Origin: Micromussa lordhowensis
Taxonomy: Eukaryota; Cnidaria; Anthozoa; Scleractinia; Lobophylliidae
Direction: 5' to 3'
DNA: 64,000 nucleotides
Assembly: GCA_964020085.1 (NCBI GenBank)
Contig: OZ026604.1
Location: 24,576,427 to 24,640,426 of the forward strand
A program made the translations under genes and the position numbers. Positions 48,401-60,949 of the stretch are shown here, one piece after another (position 1 is the stretch's first letter; the number at the start of each line of letters is the position of its first letter). A model generated the notes under the pieces. The model saw only the letters and a list, made by a program, of their open reading frames with translations. It did no database searches and was not told the origin of the DNA.

Positions 48401-50223
48401 TCCCAACTTTGCAGAATTTCAGAAAACGCGCGCTGGGGGTCCCCTTGGCAAATTTGACATAGCTCGGCTTCACGGGCATTTTAAGAGGCGCGGTTTGCAG
48501 CAAAATGTTCTGCTAGGTTGGCACCTCAAGGAAATTTTAGTTAGGACATGATGACATTGGCGGCAGGGTGTTTTTCTGGCCTTCTTTTTGCAATAGTTTG
48601 CCCTGGTCCCAACTTTGCAGAATTTCAGAAAACGCGCGCTGCGGGTCCCCTTGGCAAATTTGACATAGCTCGGCTTCACGGGCATTTTAAGAGGCGCGGT
48701 TTGCAGCAAAATGTTCTGCTAGGTTGGCACCTCAAGGAAATTTTAGTTAGGACATGATGGCATTGGCGGCAGGGTGTTTTCTTTTGGCCTTCTTTTTGCA
48801 GTAGTTTGCCCTGGTCCCAACTTTGCAGAATTTCAGAAAACGCGCGCTGGGGGTCCCCTTGGCAAATTTGACATAGCTCGGCTTCACGGGCATTTTAAGA
48901 GGCGCGGTTTGCAGCAAAATGTTCTGCTAGGTTGGCACTTCAAGAAAATTGTAGTTAGGACATGATGGCATTGGCGCCGGGGTGCTTTTTCTGGCCTTCT
49001 TTTTGCAGTAGTTTGCCCTGGTCCCAACTTTGCAGAATTTCAGAAAACGCGCGCTGGGGGTCCCCTTGGCAAATTTGACATAGCTCGGCTTCACGGGCAC
49101 TTTAAGAGGCGCGGTTTGCAGCAAAATGTTCTGCTAGGTTGGCACTTGAAGGAAATTCTAGTTAAGTCATCATGACATTGGCGCCAGAGTGTTTTTTCTG
49201 GCCTTCTTTTTGCAGTAGTTTGCCCTGGTCCCAACTTTGCAGAATTTCAGAAAACGCGCGCTGGGGGTCCCCTTGGCAAATTTGACATAGCTCGGCTTCA
49301 CGGGCATTTTAAGAGGCGCGGTTTGCAGCAAAATGTTTTGCTAGGTTGGCACTTGAAGGAAATTTTAGTTAGGACAGGATGGCATTGGCGCCAGGGTGTT
49401 TTTTCTGGCCTTCTTTTTGCAGTAGTTTGCCCTCGTTTTAACTTTGCAGAATTTCAGAAAACGCGCGCTGGGGGTCCCCTTGGCAAATTTGACATAACTC
49501 GGCTTCACGGGCACTTTAAGAGGCGCCGTTTGCAGCTAAATGTTCTGCTTGGTTGGCACCTCAAGGAAATTGTAGTTAGGACATGATCGCATTGGCGCCA
49601 GGGTGTTTTTTCTGGCCTTCTTTTTGCGGTAGTTTGCCCTGGTCCAAACTTTGCAGAATTTTAGAAAACGCGCGCTGGGGGTCCCCTTGGCAAATTTGAC
49701 ATAGCTCGGCTTCACGGGCACTTTAAGAGGCGCGGTTTGCAGCAAAATGTTCTGATAGGTTGGCACTTTAAGGAAATCCTAGTAAGGACATGATGGCATT
49801 GGCGCCAGGGCGTTTTTTATGGCCTTCTTTTTGCAGTAGTTTGCCCTGGTCCCAACTTTGCAGAATTTCAGAAAACGCGCGCTGGGGGTCCCCTTGGCAA
49901 ATTTGACATAGCTCGGCTTCACGGGCACTTTAAGAGGCGCGGTTTGCAGCAAAATGTTCTGCTAGGTTGGCACTTCAAGAAAATTGTAGTTAGGACATGA
50001 TGGCAATGGCGCCGGGGTGCTTTTTCTGGCCTTCTTTTTGCAGTAGTTTGCCCTGGTCCCAACTTTGCAGAATTTCAGAAAACGCGCGCTGGGGGTCCCC
50101 TTGGCAAATTTGACATAGCTCGGCTTCACGGGCACTTTAAGAGGCGCGGTTTGCAGCAAAATGTTCTGCTAGGTTGGCACTTGAAGGAAATCTTAGTTAG
50201 GACATGATGACATTGCCGCCAGA
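45463..50223. repeat. 23-mer higher-order repeat, copy 2 (4,761 bp)
   Basis: Tandem second copy of the 23-mer. The junction lies between 45,463 and 45,563. To its left the monomer carries CCAGAGTG as at 50.22 kb, and to its right it carries ACATAACTCGG as at 40.80 kb. I noted six substitutions against copy 1: 45,802 (A for G), 45,957 (T for C), 46,101 (G for C), 46,208 (T for G), 47,712 (G for A) and 49,167 (T for A). That is about 0.13% and a lower bound by eye. Confidence 0.95.
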
Positions 50224-51618
50224 GTGTTTTTTCTGGCCTTCTTTTTGCAGTAGTTTGCCCTGGTCCCAACTTTGCAGAATTTCAGAAAACGCGCGCTGGG
50301 GGTCCCCTTGGCAAATTTGACATAGCTCGGTTTCACGGGCACTTTAAGAGGCGCGCTTTACAGCAAAATGTTCTGCTAGGTTGGCACTTTAAGAAAATTG
50401 TAGTTAGGACATGATGGCATTGGCGCCAGGGTGTTTTTTCTGGCCTTCTTTTTGCAGTAGTTTGCCCTGGTCCCAACTTTGCAGAATTTCAGAAAACGAG
50501 CGCTGGGGGTCCCCTTGGCAAATTTGGCATAGCTCGGCTTCACAGGCACTTTAAGAGGCGCAGTTTGCAGCAAAATGTTGTGCTAGGTTGGCACTTGAAG
50601 GAAATGCTAGTTAGGACATGATGGCATTGGCGCCAGGGTGTTTATTTTTGGCCTTCTTTTTGCAGTAGTTTGCCCTGGTCCCAACTTTGCAGAATTTCAG
50701 AAAACGCGCGCTGGGGGTCCCCTTGGCAAATTTGACATAGCTCGGCTTCACGGGCACTTTAAGAGACGCCGTTTGCAGCAAAATGTTCTCCTGGGTTAGC
50801 ACCTCAAGGAAATTTTAGTTAGGACATGATCGCATTGGCGCCAGGGTGTTTTTTCTGGCCTTCTTTTTGCAGTAGTTTGCCCTGGTCCCAACTTTGCAGA
50901 ATTTCAGAAAACGCGCGCTGGGGGTCCCTTTGGCAAATTTGACATAGCTCGGCTTCACGGGCACTTTAAGAGGCGCGGTTTGCAGCAAAATGTTCTGCTT
51001 GGCTGGCACTTGAATGAAATCGTAGTTAGGACATGATGGCATTGGCGCCAGGGTGTTTTTTTTTGGCCTTCTTTTTGCAGTAGTTTGCCCTGGTCCCAAC
51101 TTTGCAGAATTTCAGAAAACGCGCGCTGGGGGTCCCCTTGGCAAATTTGACATAGCTCGGCTTCACGGGCACTTTAAGAGGCGCGGTTTGCAGCAAAATG
51201 TTCTGCTAGGTTGGCACTTCAAGGAAATTGTAGTTAGGACATGATGGCATTGGCGCCGGGGTGCTTTTTCTGGCCTTCTTTTTGCAGTAGTTTGCCCTGG
51301 TCCCAACTTTGCAGAATTTCAGAAAACGCGCGCTCGGGGACCCTTGGCAAATTTGACATAGCTCGGCTTCACGGGCACTTTAAGAGGCGCGGTTTGCAGC
51401 AAAATGTTCTGCTAGGTTGGCACTTCAAGGAAATTCTAGTTAAGACATGATGACATTGGCGCCAGAGTGTTTTTTCTGGCCTTCTTTTTGCAGTAGTTTG
51501 CCCTGGTCCCAACTTTGCAGAATTTCAGAAAACGCGCGCTGGGGGTCCCCTTGGCAAATTTGACATAGCTCGGCTTCACGGGCATTTTAAGAGGCGCGGT
51601 TTGCAGCAAAATGTTTTG

Positions 51619-52230
51619 CTACGTTGGCACTTGAAGGAAATTGTAGTTAGGACATGATGGCATTGGCGCCAGGGTGTTTTTTCTGGCCTTCTTTTTGCAG
51701 TAGTTTGCCCTGGTCCCAACTTTGCAGAATTTCAGAAAACGCGCGCTGGGGGTCCCCTTGGCAAATTTGACATAACTCGGCTTCACGGGCACTTTAAGAG
51801 GCGCCGTTTGCAGCAAAATGTTCTGCTTGGTTGGCACCTCAAGGAAATTGTAGTTAGGACATGATCGCATTGGCGCCAGGGTGTTTTTTCTGGCCTTCTT
51901 TTTGCGGTAGTTTGCCCTGGTCCAAACTTTGCAGAATTTGAGAAAACGCGCGCTGGGGGTCCCCTTGGCAAATTTGACATGGCTCGGCTTCACGGGCGCT
52001 TTAAGAGGCGCGGTTTGCAGCAAAATATTCTGATAGGTTGGCACTTTAAGGAAATCGTAGTAAGGACATGATGGCATTGGCGCCAGGGCGTTTTTTATGG
52101 CCTTCTTTTTGCAGTAGTTTGCCCTGGTCCCAACTTTGCAGAATTTCAGAAAACGCGCGCTGGGGGTCCCCTTGGCAAATTTGACATAGCTCGGCTTCAC
52201 GGGCACTTTAAGAGGCGCGGTTTGCAGCAA
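51619..52230 (-). other. 203-codon open frame across three monomers, probably not a gene
   Basis: Because 207 is a multiple of three, one minus-strand frame repeats every 69 codons and usually meets a TAG where the + strand reads CTAGGTTGG. Here that triplet is altered twice (CTTGGTTGG and GATAGGTTGG) and the other variable stop is absent, so the frame runs through three monomers; a similar case lies at 52,654-53,265. The translation is a basic 69-residue tandem repeat containing PVKPSYVKFAKGTPSARFLK. I recognise no domain. Frameshifting indels, variable stops and the absence of a promoter or exon context argue that it is a by-product of repeat length. Confidence 0.6.
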
Positions 52231-54110
52231 AATGTTCTGCTAGGTTGGCACTTTAAGAAAATTTTAGTTAGGACATGATGGCAATGGCGCCGGGGTGCTT
52301 TTTCTGGCCTTCTTTTTGCAGTACTTTGCCCTGGTCCCAACTTTGCAGAATTTCAGAAAACGCGCGCTGGGGGTCCCCTTGGCAAATTTGACATAGCTCG
52401 GCTTCACGGGCACTTTAAGAGACGCGGTTTGCAGCAAAATGTTCTGCTAGGTTGGCACTTCAAGGAAATTCTAGTTAAAACATGATGACATTGGCGCCAG
52501 AGTGTTTTTTCTGGCCTTCTTTTTGCAGTAGTTTGCCCTGGTCCCAACTTTGCAGAATTTCAGAAAACGCGCGCTGGGGGTCCCCTTGGCAAATTTGACA
52601 TAGCTCGGCTTCACGGGCATTTTAAGAGGCGCGGTTTGCAGCAAAATGTTTTGCTAGGTTGGCACTTGAAGGAAATTGTAGTTAGGACATGATGGCATTT
52701 GCGCCAGGGTGTTTTTTCTGGCCTTCTTTTTGCAGTAGTTTGCCCTGGTTCCAACTTTGCAGAATTTCAGAAAACGCGCGCTGGGGGTCCCCTTGGCAAA
52801 TTTGACATAACTCGGCTTCACGGGCACTTTAAGAGGCGCCGTTTGCAGCAAAATGTTCTGCTTGGTTGGCACCTCAAGGGAATTGTAGTTAGGACATGAT
52901 CGCATTGGCGCCAGGGTGTTTTTTCTGGCCTTCTTTTTGCGGTAGTTTGCCCTGGTCCCAACTTTGCAGAATTTCAGAAAACGCGCGCTGGGGGTCCCCT
53001 TGGCAAATTTGACATAACTCGGCTTCACGGGCACTTTAAGAGGCGCCGTTTGCAGCAAAATGTTCTCCTGGGTTAGCACCTCAAGAAAATTGTAGTTAGG
53101 ACATGATCGCATTGGCGCCAGGGTTATTTTTCTGGCCTTCTTTTTGCGGTAGTTTGCCCTGGTCCAAACTTTGCAGAATTTTAGAAAACGCGCGCTGGGG
53201 GTCCCCTTGGCAAATTTGACATAGCTCGGCTTCACGGGCACTTTAAGAGGCGCGGTTTGCAGCAAAATGTTCTGCTAGGTTGGCACCTCAAGGAAATTTT
53301 AGTTAGGACATGATGACATTGGCGGCGGGGTGTTTTTTCTGGCCTTCTTTTTGCGGTAGTTTGCCCTGGTCCCAACTTTGCAGAATTTCAGAAAACGCGC
53401 GCTGGGGGTCCCCTTGGCAAATTTGACATAGCTCGGCTTCACGGGCATTTTAAGAGGCGCGGTTTGCAGCAAAATGTTCTGCTAGGTTAGCACTTGAAGG
53501 AAATCCTAGTTAGGACATGATGGCATTGGCGCCAGGGTGTTTTTTCTGGCCTTCTTTTTGCAGTAGTTTGCCCTGGTCCCAACTTTGCAGAATTTCAGAA
53601 AACGCGCGCTGGGGGTCCTTTTGGAAAATTTGACATAGCTCGGCTTCACGGGCACTTTAAGAGGCGCGGTTTGCAGCAAAATGTTCTGCTTGGCTGGCAC
53701 TTGAATGAAATCGTAGTTAGGACATGATGGCATTGGCGCCAGGGTGTTTTTTTTTGGCCTTCTTTTTGCAGTAGTTTGCCCTGGTCCCAACTTTGCAGAA
53801 TTTCAGAAAACGCGCGCTGGGGGTCCCCTTGGCAAATTTGACATAGCTCGGCTTCACGGGCACTTTAAGAGGCGCGCTTTGCAGCAAAATGTTCTGCTAG
53901 GTTGGCACTTCAAGAAAATTGTAGTTAGGACATGATGGCATTGGCGCCGGGGTGCTTTTTCTGGCCTTCTTTTTGCAGTAGTTTGCCCTGGTCCCAACTT
54001 TGCAGAATTTCAGAAAACGCGCGCTGGGGGTCCCCTTGGCAAATTTGACATAGCTCTGCTTCACGGGCACTTTAAGAGGCGCGGTTTGCAGCAAAATGTT
54101 TTGCTAGGTT

Positions 54111-54317
54111 GGCACTTGAAGGAAATTGTAGTTAGGACATGATGGCATTGGCGCCAGGGTGTTTTTTCTGGCCTTCTTTTTGCAGTAGTTTGCCCTGGTC
54201 CCAACTTTGCAGAATTTCAGAAAACGCGCGCTGGGGGTCCCCTTGGCAAATTTGACATAGCTCGGCTTCACGGGCATTTTAAGAGGCGCGGTTTGCAGCA
54301 AAATGTTTTGCTAGGTT
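54111..54317. repeat. Representative 207-bp monomer with internal motifs
   Basis: This monomer is typical and, as read, is identical to the next one (54,318-54,524). Counting from the GTTCTG landmark, the consensus carries the heptamer TTTGCAG three times, at about 82-88, 109-115 and 195-201. It holds the 8-bp palindromes TGGCGCCA and CAAATTTG, the palindrome GCGCGC, and a small dyad TTTGC-A-GCAAA. The word GGCACTT-N-AAGG near the monomer start echoes GGGCACTTTAAGAGG near its end, suggesting an ancestral internal duplication. About eight CpG sites per monomer are retained in most copies. GGCGCC and GCGCGC are intact in most copies, so NarI/KasI or BssHII would cut the array to a 207-bp ladder. 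No transcription unit is evident. Confidence 0.9.
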
Positions 54318-57300
54318 GGCACTTGAAGGAAATTGTAGTTAGGACATGATGGCATTGGCGCCAGGGTGTTTTTTCTGGCCTTCTTTTTGCAGTAGTTTGC
54401 CCTGGTCCCAACTTTGCAGAATTTCAGAAAACGCGCGCTGGGGGTCCCCTTGGCAAATTTGACATAGCTCGGCTTCACGGGCATTTTAAGAGGCGCGGTT
54501 TGCAGCAAAATGTTTTGCTAGGTTGGCACTTGAAGGAAATTGTAGTTAGGACATGATGGCATTGGCGCCAGGGTGTTTTTTCTGGCCTTCTTTTTGCAGT
54601 AGTTTGCCCTGGTCCCAACTTTGCAGAATTTCAGAAAACGCGCGCTGGGGGTCCCCTTGGCAAATTTGACATAACTCGGCTTCACGAGCACTTTAAGAGG
54701 CGCCGTTTGCAGCAAAATGTTCTGCTTGGTTGGCACCTCAAGGGAATTGTAGTTAGGACATGATCGCATTGGCGCCAAGGTGTTTTTTCTGGCCTTCTTT
54801 TTGCGGTAGTTTGCCCTGGTCCAAACTTTGCAGAATTTTAGAAAACGCGCGCTGGGGGTCCCCTTGGCAAATTTGACATAGCTCGGCTTCACGGGCACTT
54901 TAAGAGGCGCGGTTTCCAGCAAAATGTTCTGATAGGTTGGCACTTTAAGGAAATCCTAGTAAGGACATGATGGCATTGGCGCCAGGGCGTTTTTTATGGC
55001 CTTCTTTTTGCAGTAGTTTGCCCTGGTCCCAACTTTGCAGAATTTCAGAAAACGCGCGCTGGGGGTCCCCTTGGCAAATTTGACATAGCTCGGCTTCACG
55101 GGCACTTTAAGAGGCGCGGTTTGCAGCAAAATGTTCTGCTAGGTTGGCACTTCAAGAAAATTGTAGTTAGGACATGATGGCAATGGCGCCGGGGTGCTTT
55201 TTGTGGCCTTCTTTTTGCAGTAGTTTGCCCTGGTCTTAACTTTGCAGAATTGCAGAAAACGCGCGCTGGGGGTCCCCTTGGCAAATTTGACATAGCTCGG
55301 CTTCACGGGCACTTTAAGAGGCGCGGTTTGCAGCAAAATGTTCTGCTAGGTTGGCACTTCAAGAAAATTGTAGTTAGGACATGATGACATTGGCGCCAGA
55401 GTGTTTTTTCTGGCCTTCTTTTTGCAGTAGTTTGCCCTGGTCCCAACTTTGCAGAATTTCAGAAAACGCGCGCTGGGGGTCCCCTTGGCAAATTTGACAT
55501 AGCTCGGTTTCACGGGCACTTTAAGAGGCGCGCTTTGCAGCAAAATGTTCTGCTAGATTGGCACTTCAAGAAAATCTTAGTTACGACATGATGGCATTGG
55601 CGCCAGGGTGTTTTTTCTGGCCTTCTTTTTGCAGTAGTTTGCCCTGGTCCCAACTTTGCAGAATTTCAGAAAACGCGCGCTGGGGGTCCCCTTGGCAAAT
55701 TTGGCATAGCTCGGCTTCACAGGCACTTTAAGAGGCGCGGTTTGCAGCAAAATGTTCTGCTAGGTTGGCACTTTAAGGAAATTGTAGTTAGGACATGATG
55801 GCATTGGTGCCAGGGTGTTTTTTCTGGCCTTATTTTTGTAGTAGTTTGCCCTGGTCCCAACTTTGCAGAATTTCAGAAAACGAGCGCTGGGGGTCCCCTT
55901 GGCAAATTTGACATAGCTCGGCTTCACGGGCACTTTAAGAGGCGCGGTTTGCAGCAAAATGTTCTGCTAGGTTGGTACTTTAAGGAAACTCTAGTTAAAA
56001 CATGATGGCATTGGCGCCAGGGTGTTTTTTCTGGCCTTCTTTTTGCAGTAGTTTGCCCTGGTCCCAACTTTGCAGAATTTCAGAAAACGCGCGCTGGGGG
56101 TCCCCTTGGCAAATTTGACATAGCTCGGCTTCACGAGCATTTTAAGAGGCGCGGTTTGCAGCAAAATGTTCTGCTAGGTTGGCACTTTAAGGAAATTCTA
56201 GTAAAGAAATGATGGCATTGGCGCCAGGGTTTTTTTTATTGCCTTCTTTTTGCAGTAGTTTGCCCTGGTCCCAACTTTGCAGAATTTCAGAAAACGTGCG
56301 CTGGGGGTCGCCTTGGCAAATTTGACATAGCTCGGCTTCACGGGCACTTTAAGAGGCGCGGTTTGCAGCAAAATGTTCTGCTGCGTTGGCACCTCAAGGA
56401 AATTGTAGTTAGGACATGATCGCATTGGCGCCAGGGTGTTTTTTCTGGCCTTCTTTTTGCGGTAGTTTGCCCTGGTCCAAACTTTGCAGAATTTTAGAAA
56501 ACGCGCGCTGGGGGTTTCCTTGGCAAATTTGACATAGCTCGGCTTCACGGGCACTTTAAGAGGCGTGGTTTGCAGCAAAATGTTCTGCTAGGTTGGCACT
56601 TCAAGGAAATCCTAGTAAGGAAATGATGGCATTGGCGCCAGGGTTTTTTTTATTGCCTTCTTTTTGCAGTAGTTTGCCCTGGTCCCAACTTTGCAGAATT
56701 TCAGAAAACGCGCGCTGGGGGTCCCCTTGGCAAATTTGACATAGCTCGGCTTCACGGGCACTTTAAGAGGCGCGGTTTGCAGCAAAATGTTCTGCTAGGT
56801 TGGCACTTGAAGGAAATGCTAGTTAGGACATGATGGCATTGGCGCCAAGGTGTTTTTTCTGGCCTTCTTTTTGCAGTAGTTTGCCCTGGTCCCAACTTTG
56901 CAGAATTTCAGAAAACGCGCGCTGGGGGTCCCTTTGGCAAATTTGACATAACTCGGCTTCACGGGCACTTTAAGAGGCGCGGTTTGCAGCAAAATGTTCT
57001 GCTTTGCTGGCACTTTACTGAAATCTTAGTTAGGACATGATGGCATTGGCGCCAGAGTGGTTTTTTTTGGCCTTCTTTTTGCAGTAGTTTGCCCTGGTCC
57101 CAACTTTGCAGAATTTCAGAAAACGCGCGCTGGGGGTCCCCTTGGCAAATTTGACATAGCTCGGCTTCACGGGCACTTTAAGAGGCGCGGTTTCCAGCAA
57201 AATGTTCTGCTAGGTTGGCACTTCAAGGAAATCGTAGTTAGGACATGATGGCATTGGCGCCAGGGTGTTTTTTCTGGCCTTATTTTTGCAGTAGTTTGCC

Positions 57301-60300
57301 CTGGTCCCAACTTTGCAGAATTTCAGAAAACGCGCGCTGGGGGTCCCCTTGGCAAATTTGACATAGCTCGGCTTCACGGGCACTTTAAGAGGCGCGGTTT
57401 GCAGCAAAATGTTCTGCTAGGTTGGCACTTCAAGAAAATTGTAGTTAGAACATGATGGCAATGGCGCCGAGGTGCTTTTTTTGGCCTTCTTTTTGCAGTA
57501 GTTTGCCCTGCTCCCAACTTTGCAGAATTTCAGAAAACGCGCGCTGGGGGTCCCCTTGGCAAATTTGACATAGCTCGGCTTCACGGGCACTTTAAGAGGC
57601 GCGGTTTGCAGCAAAATGTTCTGCTAGGTTGGCACTTCAAGGAAATTTTAGTTAGGACATGATGACATTGGCGCCAGAGTGTTTTTTCTGGCCTTCTTTT
57701 TGCAGTAGTTTGGCCTGGTCCCAACTTTGCAGAATTTCAGAAAACGCGCGCTGGGGGTCCCCTTGGCAAATTTGACATAGCTCGGCTTCACGGGCACTTT
57801 AAGAGGCGCGCTTTGCAGCAAAATGTTCTGCTAGGTTGGCACTTTAAGGAAATCGTAGTTAGGACATGATGGCAATGGCGCCAGGGTGTTTTTTCTGGCC
57901 TTCTTTTTGCAGTAGTTTGCCCTGGTCCCAACTTTGCAGAATTTCAGAAAACGCGCGCTGGGGGTCCCCTTGGTAAATTTGACATAGCTCGGCTTCACGG
58001 GCACTTTAAGAGGCGCAGTTTGCAGCAAAATGTTCTGCTAGGTTGGCACTTTAAGGAAATCTTAGTTAGGACATGATGGCATTGGCGCCAGGGTGTTTTT
58101 TCTGGCCTTCTTTTTGCAGTAGTTTGCCCTGGTCCCAACTTTGCAGAATTTCAGAAAACGCGCGCTGGGGGTCCCCTTGGCAAATTTGACATAGCTCGGC
58201 TTCACGGGCACTTTAAGAGGCGCAGTTTGCAGCAAAATGTTCTGCTAGGTTGGCACTTCAAGGAAATTGTAGTTAGGACATGATGGCATTGGTGCCAGGG
58301 TGTTTTTTCTGGCCTTATTTTTGTAGTAGTTTGCCCTGGTCCCAACTTTGCAGAATTTCAGAAAACGCGCGCTGGGGGTCGCCTTGGCAAATTTGACATA
58401 GCTCGGCTTCACGGGCACTTTAAGAGGTGCGGTTTGCAGCAAAATGTTCTGCTAGGTTGGCACTTGAAGGAAATCCTAGTTACGACATGATGGCATTGGC
58501 GCCAGGGTGTTTTTTCTGGCCTTCTTTTTGCAGTAGTTTGCCCTGGTCCCAACTTTGCAGAATTTCAGAAAACGCGCGCTGGGGGTCCCTTTGGCAAATT
58601 TGACATAGCTCGACTTCACGGGCACTTTAAGAGGCGCGGTTTGCAGCAAAATGTTCTGCTTGGCTGGCACTTCAACGAAATCCTAGTCAGCACATGATGG
58701 CATTGGCGCCAGAGTGTTTTTTTTTGGCCTTCTTTTTGCAGTAGTTTGCCCTGGTCCCAACTTTGCAGAATTTCAGAAAACGCGCGCTGGGGGTCCCCTT
58801 GGCAAATTTGACATAGCTCGGCTTCACGGGCACTTTAAGAGGCGCGGTTTGCAGCAAAATGTTCTGCTAGGTTGGCACTTCAAGGAAATTGTAGTTAGGA
58901 CATGATGGCATTGGCGCCGGGGTGCTTTTTCTGGCCTTCTTTTTGCAGTAGTTTGCCCTGGTCCCAACTTTGCAGAATTTCAGAAAACGCGCGCTGGGGG
59001 TCCCCTTGGCAAATTTGACATAGCTCGGCTTCACGGGCACTTTAAGAGCCGCGGTTTGCAGCAAAATGTTCTGCTAGGTTGGTACTTTAAGGAAACTCTA
59101 GTTAGGACATGATGGCATTGGCGCCAGGGTGTTTTTTCTGGCCTTCTTTTTGCAGTAGTTTGCCCTGGTCCCAACTTTGCAGAATTTCAGAAAACGCGCG
59201 CTGGGGGTCCCCTTGGCAAATTTGACATAGCTCGGCTTCACGGGCATTTTAAGAGGCGCGGTTTGCAGCAAAATGTTTTGCTGGGTTGGCACTTCAAGGA
59301 AACGCTAGTTACGACATGATGACATTGGCGCCAGGGTGTTTTTTCTGGCCTTCTTTTTGCAGTAGTTTGCCCTGGTCCCAACTTTGCAGAATTTCAGAAA
59401 ACGCGCGCTGGGGGTCCCCTTGGCAAATTTGACATAGCTCGGCTTCACGGGCACTTTAAGAGGCGCGGTTTGCAGCAAAATGTTCTGCTAAGTTGTCACT
59501 TAAAGAAAATCTTAGTTAAAACATGATGGCATTGGCGCCAGGGTGTTTTTTCTGGCCTTCTTTTTGCAGTAGTTTGCCCTGGTCCCAACTTTGCAGAATT
59601 TCAGAAAACGCGCGCTGGGGGTCCTCTTGGCAAAGTTGGCATAGCTCGGCTTCACAGGCACTTTAAGAGGTGCAGTTTGCAGCAAAATGTTCTGCTAGGG
59701 TGGCACTTGAAGGAAATGCTAGTTAGGACATGATGGCATTGGCGCCAGGGTGTTTTTTGTGGCCTTCTTTTTGCAGTAGTTTGCCCTGGTCCCAACTTTG
59801 CAGAATTTCAGAAAACGCGCGCTGGGGGTCCCCTTGGCAAATTTGACATAGCTCGGCTTCACGGGCACTTTAAGAGGCGCGGTTTGCAGCAAAATGTTCT
59901 GCTAGGTTGGCACTTCAAGGAAATCCTAGTAAGGACATGATGGCATTGGCGCCAGGGCGTTTTTTATGGCCTTCTTTTTGCAGTAGTTTGCCCTGGTCCC
60001 AACTTTGCAGAATTTCAGAAAACGCGCGCTGGGGGTCCCCTTGGCAAATTTGACATAGCTCGGCTTTACGGGCACTTTAAGAGGCGCGGTTTGCAGCAAA
60101 ATGTTCTGCTACGTTGGCACTTGGAGGAAATCTTTGTTAAGACATTATGGCATTGGCGCCAGGGTGTTTTTTCTGGCCTTCTTTTTGCAGTAGTTTGCCC
60201 TGGTCCCAACTTTGCAGAATTTCAGAAAACGCGCGCTGGGGGTCTCTTTGGCAAATTTGACATAGCTCGGCTTCACGGGCACTTTAAGAGGCGCAGTTTG

Positions 60301-60949
60301 CAGCAAAATGTTCTGCTTGGCTAACACTTTAATGAAATTCTAGTTAGGATATGATGGCATTGGCGCCAGAGTGTTTTTTTTGGCCTTCTTTTTGCAGTAG
60401 TTTGCGCTGGTCCCAACTTTGCAGAATTTCAGAAAGCGCGCGCTGGGGGTCGCCTTGGCAAATTTGACATAGCTCGGCTTCACGGGCACTTTAAGAGGCG
60501 CGGTTTGCAGCAAAATGTTCTGCTAGGTTGGCACTTCAAGGAAATTGTAGTTAGGACATGATGGCATTGGTGCCAGGGTGTCTTTTCTGGCCTTATTTTT
60601 GTAGTAGTTTGCCCTGGTCCCAACTTTGCAGAATTTCAGAAAACGCGCGCTGGGGGTCCCCTTGGCAAATTTGACATAGCTCAGCTTCACGGGCACTTTA
60701 AGAGGCGCGGTTTGCAGCAAAATGTTCTGCTAGGTTGGTACTTTAAGGAAACTCTAGTTAGGACATGATGGCATTGGCGCCAGGGTGTTTTATCTGGCCT
60801 TCTTTTTGCAGTAGTTTGCCCTGGTCCCAACTTTGCAGAATTTCAGAAAACGCGCGCTGGGGGTCCCCTTGGCAAATTTGACATAGCTCGGCTTCACGGG
60901 CATTTTAAGAGGCGCGGTTTGCAGCAAAATGTTCTGCTGGGTTGGCACT

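Noticed and set aside
52654..53265. A second 203-codon minus-strand frame as a possible repeat protein gene
   Set aside because: It arises where the usual TAG is mutated in two consecutive monomers. The neighbours on both sides are closed, and the codon repeats are simply the satellite.
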